Assembly: GCA_003013855.2 (NCBI GenBank)
Contig: PVNU02000924.1
Location: 868,001 to 932,000 of the forward strand
Source of the DNA: Liriodendron chinense
Lineage: Eukaryota > Streptophyta > Magnoliopsida > Magnoliales > Magnoliaceae
Reading direction: 5' to 3'
Length of the DNA: 64,000 nucleotides
Positions 24,331 to 34,239 of the stretch are shown here, in pieces. Numbering within the stretch: position 1 is the stretch's first letter; each line of letters opens with the position of its first letter. The notes beneath the pieces are model-generated. The model worked only from the letters and a program-made list of their open reading frames with translations. It ran no database searches and was not told where the DNA came from. The translations under genes were made by a program, and so were the position numbers.

Positions 24331-25928
24331 TTGAGCTCTTAAATGTGTATATTCTAACCCTATTACATCATTAATTATGCATGATTCACATGTTTAAAGA
24401 CCATTCTAATGCATGTTTTGTGATTGTAGGAACGAGAAGGGGACTTCACCAATTCAATGCTTAAAAGGTCACTCTGTACATATTGAAGATCAAAAGGCCA
24501 AGTGCCAAAGGGTGGAAGAAAGAAGTAAGGGAGAAAGAGAAGGGAAGAAGGAAGAAGTGCAGAAGATTGCATTATAGGACCGGTCGTCCGACCGGTCGGC
24601 CATAGCCCAGGATCAGTCATCCGACCGGTCCAAACACTCAACAGGAAGACCCCTTCTCCCAAACCTTGCTGGACCTATCACGACCAATCATCCAATCGAT
24701 CGTCCACTATTTAGACTGGTCGATTAATTCAAAAGTTAGGATGAATTTTTTGAAAACTCACTGGACTGTTTTTGGCCTTTTACCACCGGTCGTCAGACTG
24801 GTCAACCATGGACTCAGACCGGTTGTCCGACCGGTCGTTTGCGTAACAGAGCTTGTTCTACAAGCTCTTAAATTTGCTGCGCAAAACGTTATTTTTGCGT
24901 TTTCTAGAAGATTCTGCGCAAACCGGAGGCCGATATCTATAAAAGGGCTCCTCTACCTTGTTCTTAAGGTATCCTAGAAGAGATTTACGAAGGTGGGAGG
25001 CGGAGAAAGGTTGATTTGGAGTTCTACAACTCTCTTCTCTAGTTTGCTTTCTAGTTTCATATTTTTAGTTGATTTTATGTTTCCTTGGATCATGATCGGC
25101 TAAACCTCTTAGCCTAGGGCTAAGAGGTGAAGCTTGTAGTGAATCTAAGATGCTTTAATTCATTGTATATGGTTTCAAGTTTTATTTTTTATTGAAGAAT
25201 AATGGTTTATTGAAGTTTGAATAAAGTTCTAAGTACTTTTTCTTAATCTTATGATGGCTCATGGATGTTTGGAAGAATTGCTTTAGTTCTTAGTTGTTAT
25301 GCATAGATTTAGACCTGTACGCTCCAAGGAATCGGATTCAATACGCTCTAGACTTGGATCCTCATATGGGAACTTCAAACTAAAGTTCTACCATTTATTC
25401 TAAAGTCCGATTTAGGTGTTGTTTATACATGTGATTTGAATGAAGTTCAAATCATGATATAGTTAAGCTTTGTGACAGGGTTTAATGATTATTATGATTG
25501 TGAGCCTAACCTATTGGAACTAAGATTGACCTATGCAAATTAGTGTGCTCAAGTCCTAACTTGAATTGAGGGAATCATGTTTATGAACAACATATGAATT
25601 GGACTGTTTTGATGAATTAACCGCTCTATCATCCAGGCTCGATAAGATTTGATTTTGATTGTAGTTATAATTGAGAAATCACAGCGAATTATGTATCAAG
25701 GATTGCTACAAGTGGATCCTTGAACCCCTAGTGCTCTTTTATATTAATTACAATCACGTTTAGTTTAAGAATATTTCTCTACATTCAAATACTAAAATAT
25801 GTTTAAGTTGATCTCAATTAGAGAATATTAGAAGTAGTTTTATGAATTCCTAAACAAGTCATTGAGAATGATCTCGGTCTCTACCGAATTATTACTATAT
25901 CGCAACCCTATACTTGGGGAAGCGAACA
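24331..25928 (+). repeat. LTR-C, outer 3' LTR abutting LTR-B
   Basis: It starts TTGAGCTCTTAAATG, lacking the first TG of the LTR, immediately after the CA end of LTR-B, and ends GAAGCGAACA next to the GTGCA duplication. It is nearly identical to LTR-A over long stretches, including the GACCGGTC cluster at about 24577-24840. Confidence 0.85.
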
Positions 25929-26051
25929 GTGCACCAAGAGATATCACATTCTTCTTCATCTCAGGGACATGCTTCACTACTTTTAAGGATTTGTTCGAAC
26001 CCGTCGAACATCCTAATGCTGCACCGAACCAATACCCACTACCTTGCAGGC

Positions 26052-26991
26052 CTAGCCATCACCCATAACCACTGATCCACCATTATACGCTCTGCATGTT
26101 ATGAATGAACTTCGGTCAGGACATACGTGACATGATGCACTTGAATCCAAGAGCCACTCTCCATCGAGAGACCCTATGCCGGATACAGTCAATACATCAC
26201 AAACATCACCACTATCCTCTACGGTATTAGCTCCCTTAGAAGAATCTCCTGACTTCTGTTGCTTCACCCGAGGATTCAGACAATCCTTCTTCACGTGCCC
26301 TTCTTCCTCACAATTCCAGCATCTCACCTTACTCTTCTACTTGTCATTGGATTTAGATCTCGATGACGAAGATCCTCCACCCCTGCTCAGAATTCCTTCC
26401 CCTCATAACCAGTGTCTTGTCCGTAAAAGGACCCACGTCGTCGCTTTTCTTTCCCACCGCCTTCGCTTGAAGAACTGAGATAAGGGTTTCCACGCCAATG
26501 GTCTCCTTACCTGCACACAATGAGTCCTTAAGCGACTCATATAATTCTAGAAGAGAATTCAATAGGATAAACGCTTGATCCTCGTCCTTCATCGGTTCAT
26601 CTACATCCATCAATTTGTAAATAAGCCTATTGAAATTGCTGATGTGGCTTTCAACATCGGCTCCCTCTGTCATCCTCAGATTATATAACTAAAGCTTCAG
26701 ATATATGCGATTTTTCAGAGATTTCTTCGCATAGATATTCTCCAACTTCGCCCATGTTTCAGACGCAGTTTTCTCTTTCATGACATTGTACATGATCTCA
26801 TCTGCTACGCACAACTGGATTAAGACATTGACTTTTTCATCGATCTTCTTCCACTATTCTTCTTTCGTAGCCTCCGGTCGCTTTCCAAGAAGCATATCTT
26901 GCGACCCTTACTGAATTAGAAGGCCTTTCATCTTCACCTTCCAAAGTTCAAAATTATTTTCCCTCGAATACCTCTCTATGTCAAATCTCAT
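26052..26991 (-). pseudogene. Copia gag and protease start, degenerate
   Basis: On the minus strand an ATG at 26991 begins a Tnt1/Tork-like gag. The best segments are 26673-26353 (a UBN2-type gag core around ISNFNRLIYKLMDVDEPM) and 26327-26052. The second has the zinc knuckle CWNCEEEGHVKKDC and the protease active site as WLLDSSASCHV, where the usual D-S-G is D-S-S. The frame changes between segments, with stops near 26690 and 26890. The next residues at 26051-25934 (CKVVGIGSV, then KHVPEMKKN) are the rest of the protease. They run up to the point where the Athila element cut the reading. Confidence 0.85.
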
Positions 26992-27046
26992 GCTTGGAGA
27001 CGCTATTGAAGCCTCATCTCATATTCTGATATATCTCCCAACGTTT

Positions 27047-27058
27047 GCTTTAATACCA
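27047..27058 (-). promoter_or_regulatory. Primer-binding site of the copia element
   Basis: Minus-strand TGGTATTAAAGC lies three bases inside the right LTR. It is close to the TGGTATCAGAGC primer site for initiator-Met tRNA in Tork elements. Confidence 0.8.
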
Positions 27059-27061
27059 GTT

Positions 27062-27781
27062 TGTTGGGATACAGGCGATCGGCCCCGTAGCAGAAGTGAG
27101 CGGGAGCAATCAAACGAAGAACAAACACAATGCAATTACTCACCAAGCAAATCAACACACACAAGAGGAAATCCAAATTTAACGTGGAAAAACTCCTCGC
27201 GTGTAAAAATCCACGGCACAAAGTGACACCAATCCACTATGAATCAAAAGTTACAAGAGCATGAAGAAAAACTTATACCGGATTCAAACCCACACGAGAA
27301 AACCCAAGCTCTCCAAGAGGAAAACTAACTGTAGCCCTTCTTCTAAAGCTCTTCCCTCACCCTAGAAACCCTCTCTCAACCCTTGCACATCTAAGATAGC
27401 CTAATTACGGTTTACAACAGCTTATATATTAATAAACTCAAATTAGTAACATCTTACACAAGAAACCATGCAAGATCGCGCAAAAACTGCACTACCGACT
27501 TTACAGTCCACGCACGATTGTGTGCCCGATAGATTCTAAATCCGTCCAGAGAGTTCCAGCAGGAATCCAACCAATTTCGAGCGCCCGCCTAGACCTCGTT
27601 GGGGGCCTGGCCATCCATCGGGCACCCGACCAACAATGGTTGGGCCTCCTACAGCCTAGAAACAATTCAACAATACATACTTCCAAAAGCCAACTTGGGT
27701 GTCCTTGGGCGGGCACCTGACCAAAACCTGTCGGACCCCCAACACCCCCTGATGTCTAAGATTGAAGGCAAAACCCCAACA
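27062..27781 (-). repeat. 5' LTR of the copia element (720 bp)
   Basis: TGTTGGGATACAGG to AACCCCAACA on the plus strand, followed by the duplication CAATC at 27782-27786. It aligns with 13223-13985 apart from the CT expansion and scattered substitutions. Confidence 0.9.
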
Positions 27782-27786
27782 CAATC

Positions 27787-28246
27787 CTCACTTTTTCATC
27801 TCACTCTTGAGCATTGGAACCAGCTCATTTTTCATCGCACGTTCTCAGATGAACTCACAAAACGGATGAACGGTGTGAATTTCTTACAAACATCAGGGTA
27901 GAACCCAACTCGATTCATGAGGAACTTCCTGCCGAAGGCTTTTGTGGGAGGCGGATTCGCTGGGAAAGCTTTTAGCAGGAAGTACCTGGGAAGTTATGTG
28001 GGGCCATTGTGAAGTTTGCGATCAATCCATACTGTCTATCCGTTTTTCCCGCTTATTTTAGGGCATGGGACCAAAAATAAGGCAGACCCAAACGTGAGAG
28101 GGAAAAGTGGGAAAAAAATGCTTACTGTTGAAACCTTCCTAGCGTCCCCGATGATGTTTATCTGCCAAAACCGTTTATAAGGCCATTTCTTGAGATAAAA
28201 AAAAAAAAAGGAAGTTAGCCATATTGAACTTCTGTAGCCCTACGAA
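27787..28246. other. MITE-family remnant right of the copia insertion
   Basis: This continues the element seen at 12985-13217. It includes 'cttcctgccgaaggctttt' and 'agcaggaagtacctgggaag', then a second related unit ('accttcctagcgtccc'). No gene is seen. Confidence 0.5.
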
Positions 28247-29179
28247 TGTTTCAATGGTGGTCGCTCAATCCCACTGTTTCCTCTGTGGCCGACTTGAGTT
28301 TTGGATCTACTTCATTTTTAATCTCCTGCCTTAAAATAAGAAGGAAAACGGATGGACAGGGTGGATTGATCAAAAACGTCACGGTGGATTGATAAAAGAC
28401 ATCAGCGTCCGATTCACGCGCCGTGTAGGATGGAAGCGGACTGCGTGGTGTGTTTCAATGGTGGTCGCTCAATCCCACTGTTTCCTCTCTGGCCGACTTG
28501 AGTTTTGGATCTACTTCGTTTTTTATCGACTTAAAATAAGAAGGAAAACGGAGGGCGCGGATTAGGTACTTCCCCCACCTGTCCCGAGCTCGAGACGGGC
28601 TAGGTCTCTGAGGGCCACCGTGATGTATGGATTGTATCCACACCATCCATGCATTTTTACATGTCATTCTAGGACATAGTACAAAAATTAGGCACATATA
28701 AAGTTTAAGTGGGCCACACCACAGTAAACAGCAGTGCTAATGATTTTTACCGTTGAAACCTTCCTAGGGCCCACCGTGATGTTTATTGCTATCCAATCTG
28801 TTCATAAGATGATGGAGATCTGGATGAAGTTAAAACACAATTATCAGCTTGATCCAACACTTCCTGTGGGACTGAAGAAGTTTTCAACGGTCAGCCTTTA
28901 ATCTTCATTTCATTGTCCACTTGAGTTTGGATCTACCCCATTTTTGGGCTCATAACCTGAAATGAGGTGGAAAACGGGATGGACGGTGTGGATAAAATCC
29001 ATACATCACGGTGGCCCTCATAGCCCTAGCCTGTCTCGAGCTCGAGACAGGCGGAGGAAGTACCTAATCCGCGCCCGAAAACGGATGGACAGGGTGGATT
29101 GATCAAAAACGTCACGGTGGATTGATAAAAGACATCAGCGTCCGATTCACGCGCCGTGTAGGATGGAAGCGGACTGCGT
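28247..29179 (+). repeat. ~200-bp tandem duplication; second copy interrupted by a MITE
   Basis: Copy 1 is 28247-28446. Copy 2 is 28451-29179 and holds a 524-bp insertion. Both run from TGTTTCAATGGTGGTCGCTC to GGAAGCGGACTGCGT and are nearly identical. The duplication is older than the insertion, so copy 1 shows the pre-insertion sequence. Confidence 0.9.
28553..29076. mobile_element. MULE-type MITE 1
   Basis: 524 bp, with terminal inverted repeats of about 50 bp that begin GGGCGCGGATTAGGTACTTC and have only a few mismatches. They contain the palindrome CTCGAGCTCGAG near the inner end. It is flanked by the 9-bp duplication GAAAACGGA (28544-28552 and 29077-29085), the length made by Mutator-like transposases. 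It has no coding capacity. The empty site at 28338-28350 in the neighbouring repeat copy confirms both ends. Confidence 0.92.
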
Positions 29180-29217
29180 CGGTGTGCCTAGGGACCACCG
29201 ACCACCGCGGTGTGTTG

Positions 29218-29759
29218 GGGCGCGAATTAGGTGTTACCCGGGAACAGCTTAATAGGTGTTACCCCTACCGTATGGCCCACATGGATGATATTTTGTATAT
29301 CCACGCCGTCCATCCATTTCTACATCCCATTTTAGGATGAGGTTCCAAAAATTGTGAGGATCTAAATCTCAAGTGGGCCATGCCACTAGAAACAGTGTAA
29401 TTGAGTGCCTCACCATTAAAATTTCAAAGAGACCATCATAAGGTTTTGGTAGTGTTTATTTGCAATCTAAGCTCTTGATAATGTCAAAAAAAAATCTTGA
29501 TGAAGGGAAAATCTAAAGATAAGATTGATCAAAAACTTTTGTCGCCCACAAAACATTTTTAATGGTTATTCATCACTGTTTTTAGTGGTATGGTCTGCCT
29601 GAGATTTGGATCTTCTTAGGATTTTGAATGACTTCCTAAAATGACATGAAAAAACAGATAGATGGCGTAGATATATAAAAAAAAATACATCAATATGGCC
29701 CCACACGGTTAGGGTAACACCCACTAAGCTGTTCCCGGGGTAACACCTAATTCGCGCCC
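29218..29759. mobile_element. MULE-type MITE 2
   Basis: 542 bp. The inverted ends begin GGGCGCGAATTAGGTGTTAC and extend about 60 bp, including GGGAACAGCTTA. The flanks GGTGTGTTG (29209-29217) and GGTTTGTTG (29760-29768) form a 9-bp duplication with one difference. Its interior shares the 'cacttgagatttggatctt' core with the other MITEs here. Confidence 0.88.
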
Positions 29760-29769
29760 GGTTTGTTGA

Positions 29770-30210
29770 CACAACAAAGTTCTGTGGCCCACCATGATGC
29801 ACGTTTTATATCCAAACCGTCCATTTATTTAGCGAGATCATTTTAGGAATGAGCTAAGAAAAATGATACACATCCAAAGCTCAAGTGCATCACACCACAG
29901 AAAGCAGTGCGGATTGAACGCTTTCCCTTCATCCGGGCTGTGTAACCTTATCAACAGGTTGGGTGTCAAATAAACATCATGTGGCTACTGCCAAGGTTTC
30001 AACAGTGGTGTCTTTCTGTGGCGTGGTGGACTTGCACTTTAGAAATGCCTTCCTCATTTTGAGGCATACCCTAAAATGATCTTTGCAAATGGATGAATGG
30101 TGTGGATATAACACGTTCATCCTGATCGGCCCATGTACAGAAGTTGGTTACCTCAACACACGTTGTGTGGGCCTGTGGCACACCACGCAATCTGCTTTGT
30201 TGTAAGATAA
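29770..30210. repeat. Related MITE-like element
   Basis: It carries the family core (CTGTGGCCCACCATGATG..., then TCATTTTGAGGCATACCCTAAAATG) and is bounded by ACAACAAAG on the left and its complement CTTTGTTGT near 30205 on the right. I could not fix a target duplication. Confidence 0.5.
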
Positions 30211-30219
30211 GCAAACTAA

Positions 30220-30840
30220 CGCTGAAAGTCGGGCGGGTTGGGCCAAGTTGGTGCTCAACCCTAATCCAACTCAAGGTTCTTATACCTCAACCCTAACCCA
30301 ACTCAACCCAACCTTGGGTTGGAAATTCCCTACCGAAGCCCAACCCAAGCGGGTTCAGACAGGCTGATACATACTAATATTTTGTTATTACATTTGTCTA
30401 TTATGTTTCAATACACGCCTTATTTTTGTACCTATGGCTTTATTAATTATATATGTAGTTATTTATTTAAAGAGCTTCATTTTTTTATAAACAAATAAAT
30501 TAAAATATAGGATAACTACTTTAATATTCAAGCATTTCAAATTCAAACATATCAAAATTCAAACATCATAAGTTTACTTACTAAAGTAATATAAACTGAT
30601 AAATTTACTTAACTAAAGTATAATAAAATTATAAGTAACTTATATATATATTGGGTTTGGGTTGGGTCGGGCAACTCGAGACCTCAACTCGAGCCTGACC
30701 CAAACTTCATCGGGATGGTGTTTTCATAGCCCAAGCTTGAGATTGGGTTCGATACTTACTGCCCAAGCCCAACCCAATGTCGGGTGGGTCACGGTGTTAG
30801 TCGGGTTGAACCTGCTCAACTTTTAACCCTAAAGCAAACC
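30220..30840. repeat. GGGTTGGG / CCCAACCC-rich repeat
   Basis: Two clusters rich in GGGTTGGG and CAACCC motifs (about 30225-30360 and 30655-30830) flank an AT-rich middle. The layout resembles plant MITEs with telomere-like sequence at their ends. It has no ORF. Confidence 0.5.
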
Positions 30841-30851
30841 CAGGACGTGGA

Positions 30852-31333
30852 GGCAGATTTCCTACCGCTAGGTGGGGCTCACTTTGATGTTTATGTGAAA
30901 TCCACACCGTTCATCTGCTTTTACATGACATTTTAGAACACGAGGTGGATGCAAGACTCAAAAATGGGGACAGAAATGCCAACGGTTGAAACCTCCCTGG
31001 GCTCTACCTTTATGTTTATATGTCATCCAATCCGTTTATAAGGTCATCTCTACTAAGGATGAACTGAAAACGAAAAGTGCTTAGCCTGACAAAGTAACGA
31101 AAGTTTTGTAGCCATGCGCATGTTTCAATGGTGGTTGTTTAATAACTACTGTTTTCTCTCATATGGCCCACTTGAGTTTTAGATCCATCTCATTTTTTAT
31201 TACATTACTTAACATTGAGCTCCCAAAACAAATGAACAGAGTGAATTTCTTACAAACTTGATGGTGGACCCCACCTAGCTTCCTGCATAGAAACTTTGTG
31301 AGAAAAGCATTGGCAGGAAATCTGCGCGTGGCA
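30852..31333. repeat. MITE-like element with GCAGATTTCCT ends
   Basis: The left end reads GGCAGATTTCCTACCG and the right end GGCAGGAAATCTGC, an inverted pair. Between them is the shared core 'ggttgaaacctccctgggctc' and 'ttttagatccatctcattttt'. The flanks are too diverged for a clear duplication. Confidence 0.55.
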
Positions 31334-31378
31334 CCCGCCCCGGGGATATCCCATGGACAGCCACACATGTGCGGCTGT

Positions 31379-31380
<2 letters not shown>

Positions 31381-31426
<46 letters not shown>

Positions 31427-31720
31427 CACACCACGGAAAACAGTGGGTATTGGATGGCTTCATCCAGGTCTGTGTGACCTTGTTAACAGGTTGGATGGTA
31501 AATAAAACATCACGGTGGCCCCCCAAGAACTTGCCAATGGTGGCCATTCAATCCAAACTGTTTTCTGTGGTGTGGTTCACTTGAGCTTTGAATCTGCATC
31601 ATTTTTAAGATCATCCCCTAAAATGAGCTATAAAAACTGATAGACGGCATGGATAAAATACATACGTTACGGTGAGCCCCCACAGAACTTGGGCCACAGG
31701 CAATTTGCTTCCGTAAAATA
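31381..31720. repeat. (AT)n microsatellite and truncated MITE-family unit
   Basis: (AT)n fills 31381-31417. Then follows a family unit from 'accacaccacggaaaacagtggg' to 'acggtgagcccccacagaacttggg', without a clear left end. Confidence 0.6.
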
Positions 31721-31768
31721 AGGCGTCGCAGAGGATTCTGATCCATCTCAAGGGAGAATGTTTCCAAC

Positions 31769-32277
31769 CGGAGCCCGATGAGGTGAGACCCCGGATTGTG
31801 GGGTCCATTGTGATGTATGTGACTACATCCATGCGTTCCATCCGTATTTAAAGCTCATTTTAGACCATGATCCAAAAGAAAGAAGCAGTTCCAACTCCTA
31901 GATGGACCAAAGTACAAAGTACAGGAAACAGTGGTGATTGACCATTAAAAACTTCCTGAGGGCCCCAAAAGCTTTGGATCAAGATTATATTTATGTGGTC
32001 TCTTCATCTAGGTGTTTGTGACCTTATCAACAGGTTGGATTGCGAATAAACATTCCGGTGAAATCCATGAATTTTTTAATGGTGGGGATTTAATCAAGAC
32101 TGTTTCCTGTGGTGTGGTCCACCTAAGATTTTATTCAGCTTCATTTTTGGAAGTATATCCTCAAATGATCTTTCAAAATGGTTGAACGGTGTGGATTTAA
32201 GGCATATACATCAATGAGCCCCAGAGTCGGGGTCCCACCCACCTCGGTGGATCCGGGGTATCACCCAATCCGCTCCC
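31769..32277. mobile_element. MULE-type MITE 3
   Basis: 509 bp bounded by a perfect 9-bp duplication GTTTCCAAC (31760-31768 and 32278-32286). The right end reads inward as GGGAGCGGATTGGGTGATAC; the left end, CGGAGCCCGATGAGGTGAGAC, is a diverged version. It shares the family core. It lies about 120 bp before the F-box gene start and may form part of its promoter. Confidence 0.85.
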
Positions 32278-32324
32278 GTTTCCAACTAGGAATTCAGTTT
32301 TTGGAAAGGAGAAGGAAACTCCAA

Positions 32325-32345
32325 ATCTCCAAAAATATAAATATA
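32325..32345 (+). promoter_or_regulatory. Possible TATA region of the F-box-like gene
   Basis: AAAATATAAATATAG lies 55-70 bp before the ATG at 32400. It is a plausible core promoter in the short gap between MITE 3 and the coding start; its strength is unknown. Confidence 0.4.
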
Positions 32346-32399
32346 GATTCTTGAAGAAAGAGGGTAAAAGGAAAAACCAACTTGCAGCAGCCTGATACA

Positions 32400-33026
32400 A
32401 TGGAAGACGAAGAAGGAAAAATAATGGAATTGTCTGATGATTTAACGGCTAAGATCTTTGGTTACCTGTCTTTGAGGTCCCTCAGAGAATGCCTATCCGT
32501 CTGTAAACGGTGGAGATCTCTAATCACTGATTATCGTCTCCTCTCTTCACGTAAAGGCGCAGAAGGAAAAATAATGGAACTGTACCGTGATTTAGCGGAC
32601 ATGCTCTTGATTGGACTGCCTTTGGCGGAAGATGAAAAAGGAAAAATAACGGAACTGTTTGAAGATTTAAAGGACATGATCATGCATATCGAGCCTTTGA
32701 GTCGCCGCGCATCAGTCCTATGCATGTGGAAATCGTTGAGAACTCAGCTCACTCATCGTACGCGTAACTCATACTCCAAACTCCGCAATTTAGTTATAGA
32801 CTCGCTGTTGGTTCATCGACTTCGACGCCGACGCCAACGCCGACTGAAGAAGCGTGCAGAAGGATCGAAGAAAAATCTTCAAGTGAAGAAGCATGCAGAA
32901 GGATCGAAGAAAAATCTTCGAGTGAAGAAGCGTGCAGAAGGATTGAAGAAAAATCTTCCACTCGTAAGGAGAATAGATTTAAAACTCACTGACTCGTTTC
33001 TGAACTCAGTTGGATTTAGTTTTTAG
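32400..33026 (+). CDS. F-box-like protein with internal repeats (208 aa)
   Basis: I start at the ATG at 32400; an in-frame TTG lies 18 bp upstream. Residues about 10-52 (ELSDDLTAKIFGYLSL, then CLSVCKRWRSLI) match the F-box, which binds SKP1 in SCF ubiquitin ligases. The phrase EGKIMEL..DL then recurs twice more at about 35-residue intervals (AEGKIMELYRDL, EKGKITELFEDL), as if the start of the F-box had been copied and decayed. The C-terminus has three 13-residue basic repeats (KKRAEGSKKNL.V), and no LRR, Kelch or FBA substrate domain is visible. The frame is intact. It could be a young or truncated F-box gene or an expressed pseudogene. The 3' part is duplicated at 35.3 kb. Confidence 0.6.
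   Translation: MEDEEGKIMELSDDLTAKIFGYLSLRSLRECLSVCKRWRSLITDYRLLSSRKGAEGKIMELYRDLADMLLIGLPLAEDEKGKITELFEDLKDMIMHIEPLSRRASVLCMWKSLRTQLTHRTRNSYSKLRNLVIDSLLVHRLRRRRQRRLKKRAEGSKKNLQVKKHAEGSKKNLRVKKRAEGLKKNLPLVRRIDLKLTDSFLNSVGFSF
32845..32961 (+). repeat. Three 39-bp in-frame repeats in the F-box-like gene
   Basis: Units start at 32845, 32884 and 32923 (TGAAGAAGCGTGCAGAAGG). The 39-bp period keeps the frame and yields a Lys-rich 13-residue repeat. Confidence 0.9.
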
Positions 33027-34230
33027 TTTTGCTATTTTATTATATAAATCGTCTTTGTTACTATTTGGATTTTAATCTTATTCCTGAATATCAAGTCAAG
33101 TCACATGAAGACTCCATTGAGCCTTCGAGTGAGGTCGACTCTGCTGGTCATCGAGTTAAGTCGACTTTCGAGTATGCTGACTTCCCAGGACACTCTTGTG
33201 TACAGGATTGTTGGTTTTGGATCCGGGACAATGTTGTTGCCGGCTGCAATGCCACTCTTGCATGTTAAAGGTATTTCAATAAATTAAACAAAGTGGAGAA
33301 GTTTTGAAAACTTGTTTTGTTGGTGTAATTTTTCAAAGGCAAAATCTTTATTCATATTGGATAGGAATGAGAAGAAAAAGGTGCTTGTAAAGTATATTTC
33401 AATAAAGACTTTTGATAAGGTACAATACTATGTACGAGCCCATATGCTCGTGTAGGGGGTGTGGTCGGTGGAAAAACTGGTCTGGAATCCTTTAATCGGG
33501 CGCAAGTGTACACCCACGTGTACTCCCGTGCAGGGGGTACTTTCGGCCTCCCAATGGGTTGGTTAATCAGAGTCTTGATTAGCCAGACTTTGCTAAAATT
33601 TATAATGAGTTCTTTTATCGTTGATTATATAACTGTTGGATGTGTCCCACTGATCCTACGGTCGTTTCTTCCAACAGGCGTTAGTTTTTTGCTTTTATAT
33701 GAATGTCCGTTTCTTAAATGGTTGTTTTTTTGTTTTTTGTTTTTATAAAATGATCAATTTATCAGATAGAAACACACATATGGAAAAAACCCTAATCTAT
33801 TTCTATAAATCTTCATTTGATCTTGGACAATCGAAGGTCGAGGGTGGTTCTATTAGTGGTGTTGGGATCTATTTAGCCTGTGCACATCAAAAATGTTGAT
33901 TGTTGGGTGTTGTATCCTGGAGATAGCACGCTGAAAGCCTTTGTACCGGTCAGAATTGTCCAAGGGGGCACAAACTATCTCAAAGAGAGTGACGCCGTCC
34001 ACACCTCGTCCCAATGGCAAATTACAAATTCTTATATACAGTTGAACTATGATCAGGTGTGGGGGTTCCAATTCAATTGTTATAGTTTATTTTTTGTATT
34101 GTTTTCAACATTGCATATACAAGATTGCTTGGGCGGACTCGTCCGGTCTTGAGTTAAATTGCGACTCACTTGCATAAGAGGTGAATCAACCCAACTCAGT
34201 TGAGTCAAGGTTTGTCGAACATTGAGTCGT
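33027..34230. other. 3' flank of the F-box-like gene; duplicated downstream
   Basis: It contains 'acatgaagactccattgagccttcgag' (33102) and 'gccactcttgcat', which recur at 35430-35570. It also contains 'gcatatacaagattgcttg...gagtcgtc' (34112-34230), which recurs at 35570-35680. No convincing second gene is seen, though the duplicated text may be transcribed 3' sequence. Confidence 0.5.
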
Positions 34231-34239
34231 CGATTCCGA

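Larger units (their letters stand above)
14324..25928 (+). mobile_element. Athila-like Ty3/gypsy element with three LTRs, inserted in the copia element
   Basis: It is flanked by the 5-bp target duplication GTGCA (14319-14323 and 25929-25933), inside the copia coding region. The order is LTR-A (14324-15885), PBS, degenerate gag, protease, RT, RNase H and integrase, a non-coding tail, polypurine tract, LTR-B (22716-24330), then directly LTR-C (24331-25928). LTR-A and LTR-C are close relatives; LTR-B is clearly more diverged. Protease text such as LGASVNLIPYSVYEQL and the lack of a second (archaeal) RNase H fit the Athila lineage. The coding regions contain many stops and frameshifts. Confidence 0.85.
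13223..27781 (-). mobile_element. Tork-like Ty1/copia element, internally deleted, split by an Athila-like insertion
   Basis: Two LTRs that begin TGTTGGGATAC and end CCCAACA lie at 13223-13985 and 27062-27781, flanked by the identical 5-bp target duplication CAATC (13218-13222 and 27782-27786). The primer-binding site TGGTATTAAAGC (minus strand, 27058-27047) matches initiator-Met tRNA priming, and the polypurine tract GGTGGAGAT abuts the left LTR. The element therefore reads right to left. Inside are gag, protease and GAG-pre-integrase only; no integrase, RT or RNase H is left. Without the 11.6-kb gypsy insertion it would be about 2.95 kb, so it was already a small non-autonomous element when it was hit. 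Confidence 0.9.

Noticed and set aside
30220..30840. Interstitial telomere repeat
   Set aside because: The motifs are GGGTTGGG/CAACCC mixtures, not TTTAGGG arrays, and lie in a repeat-like layout.
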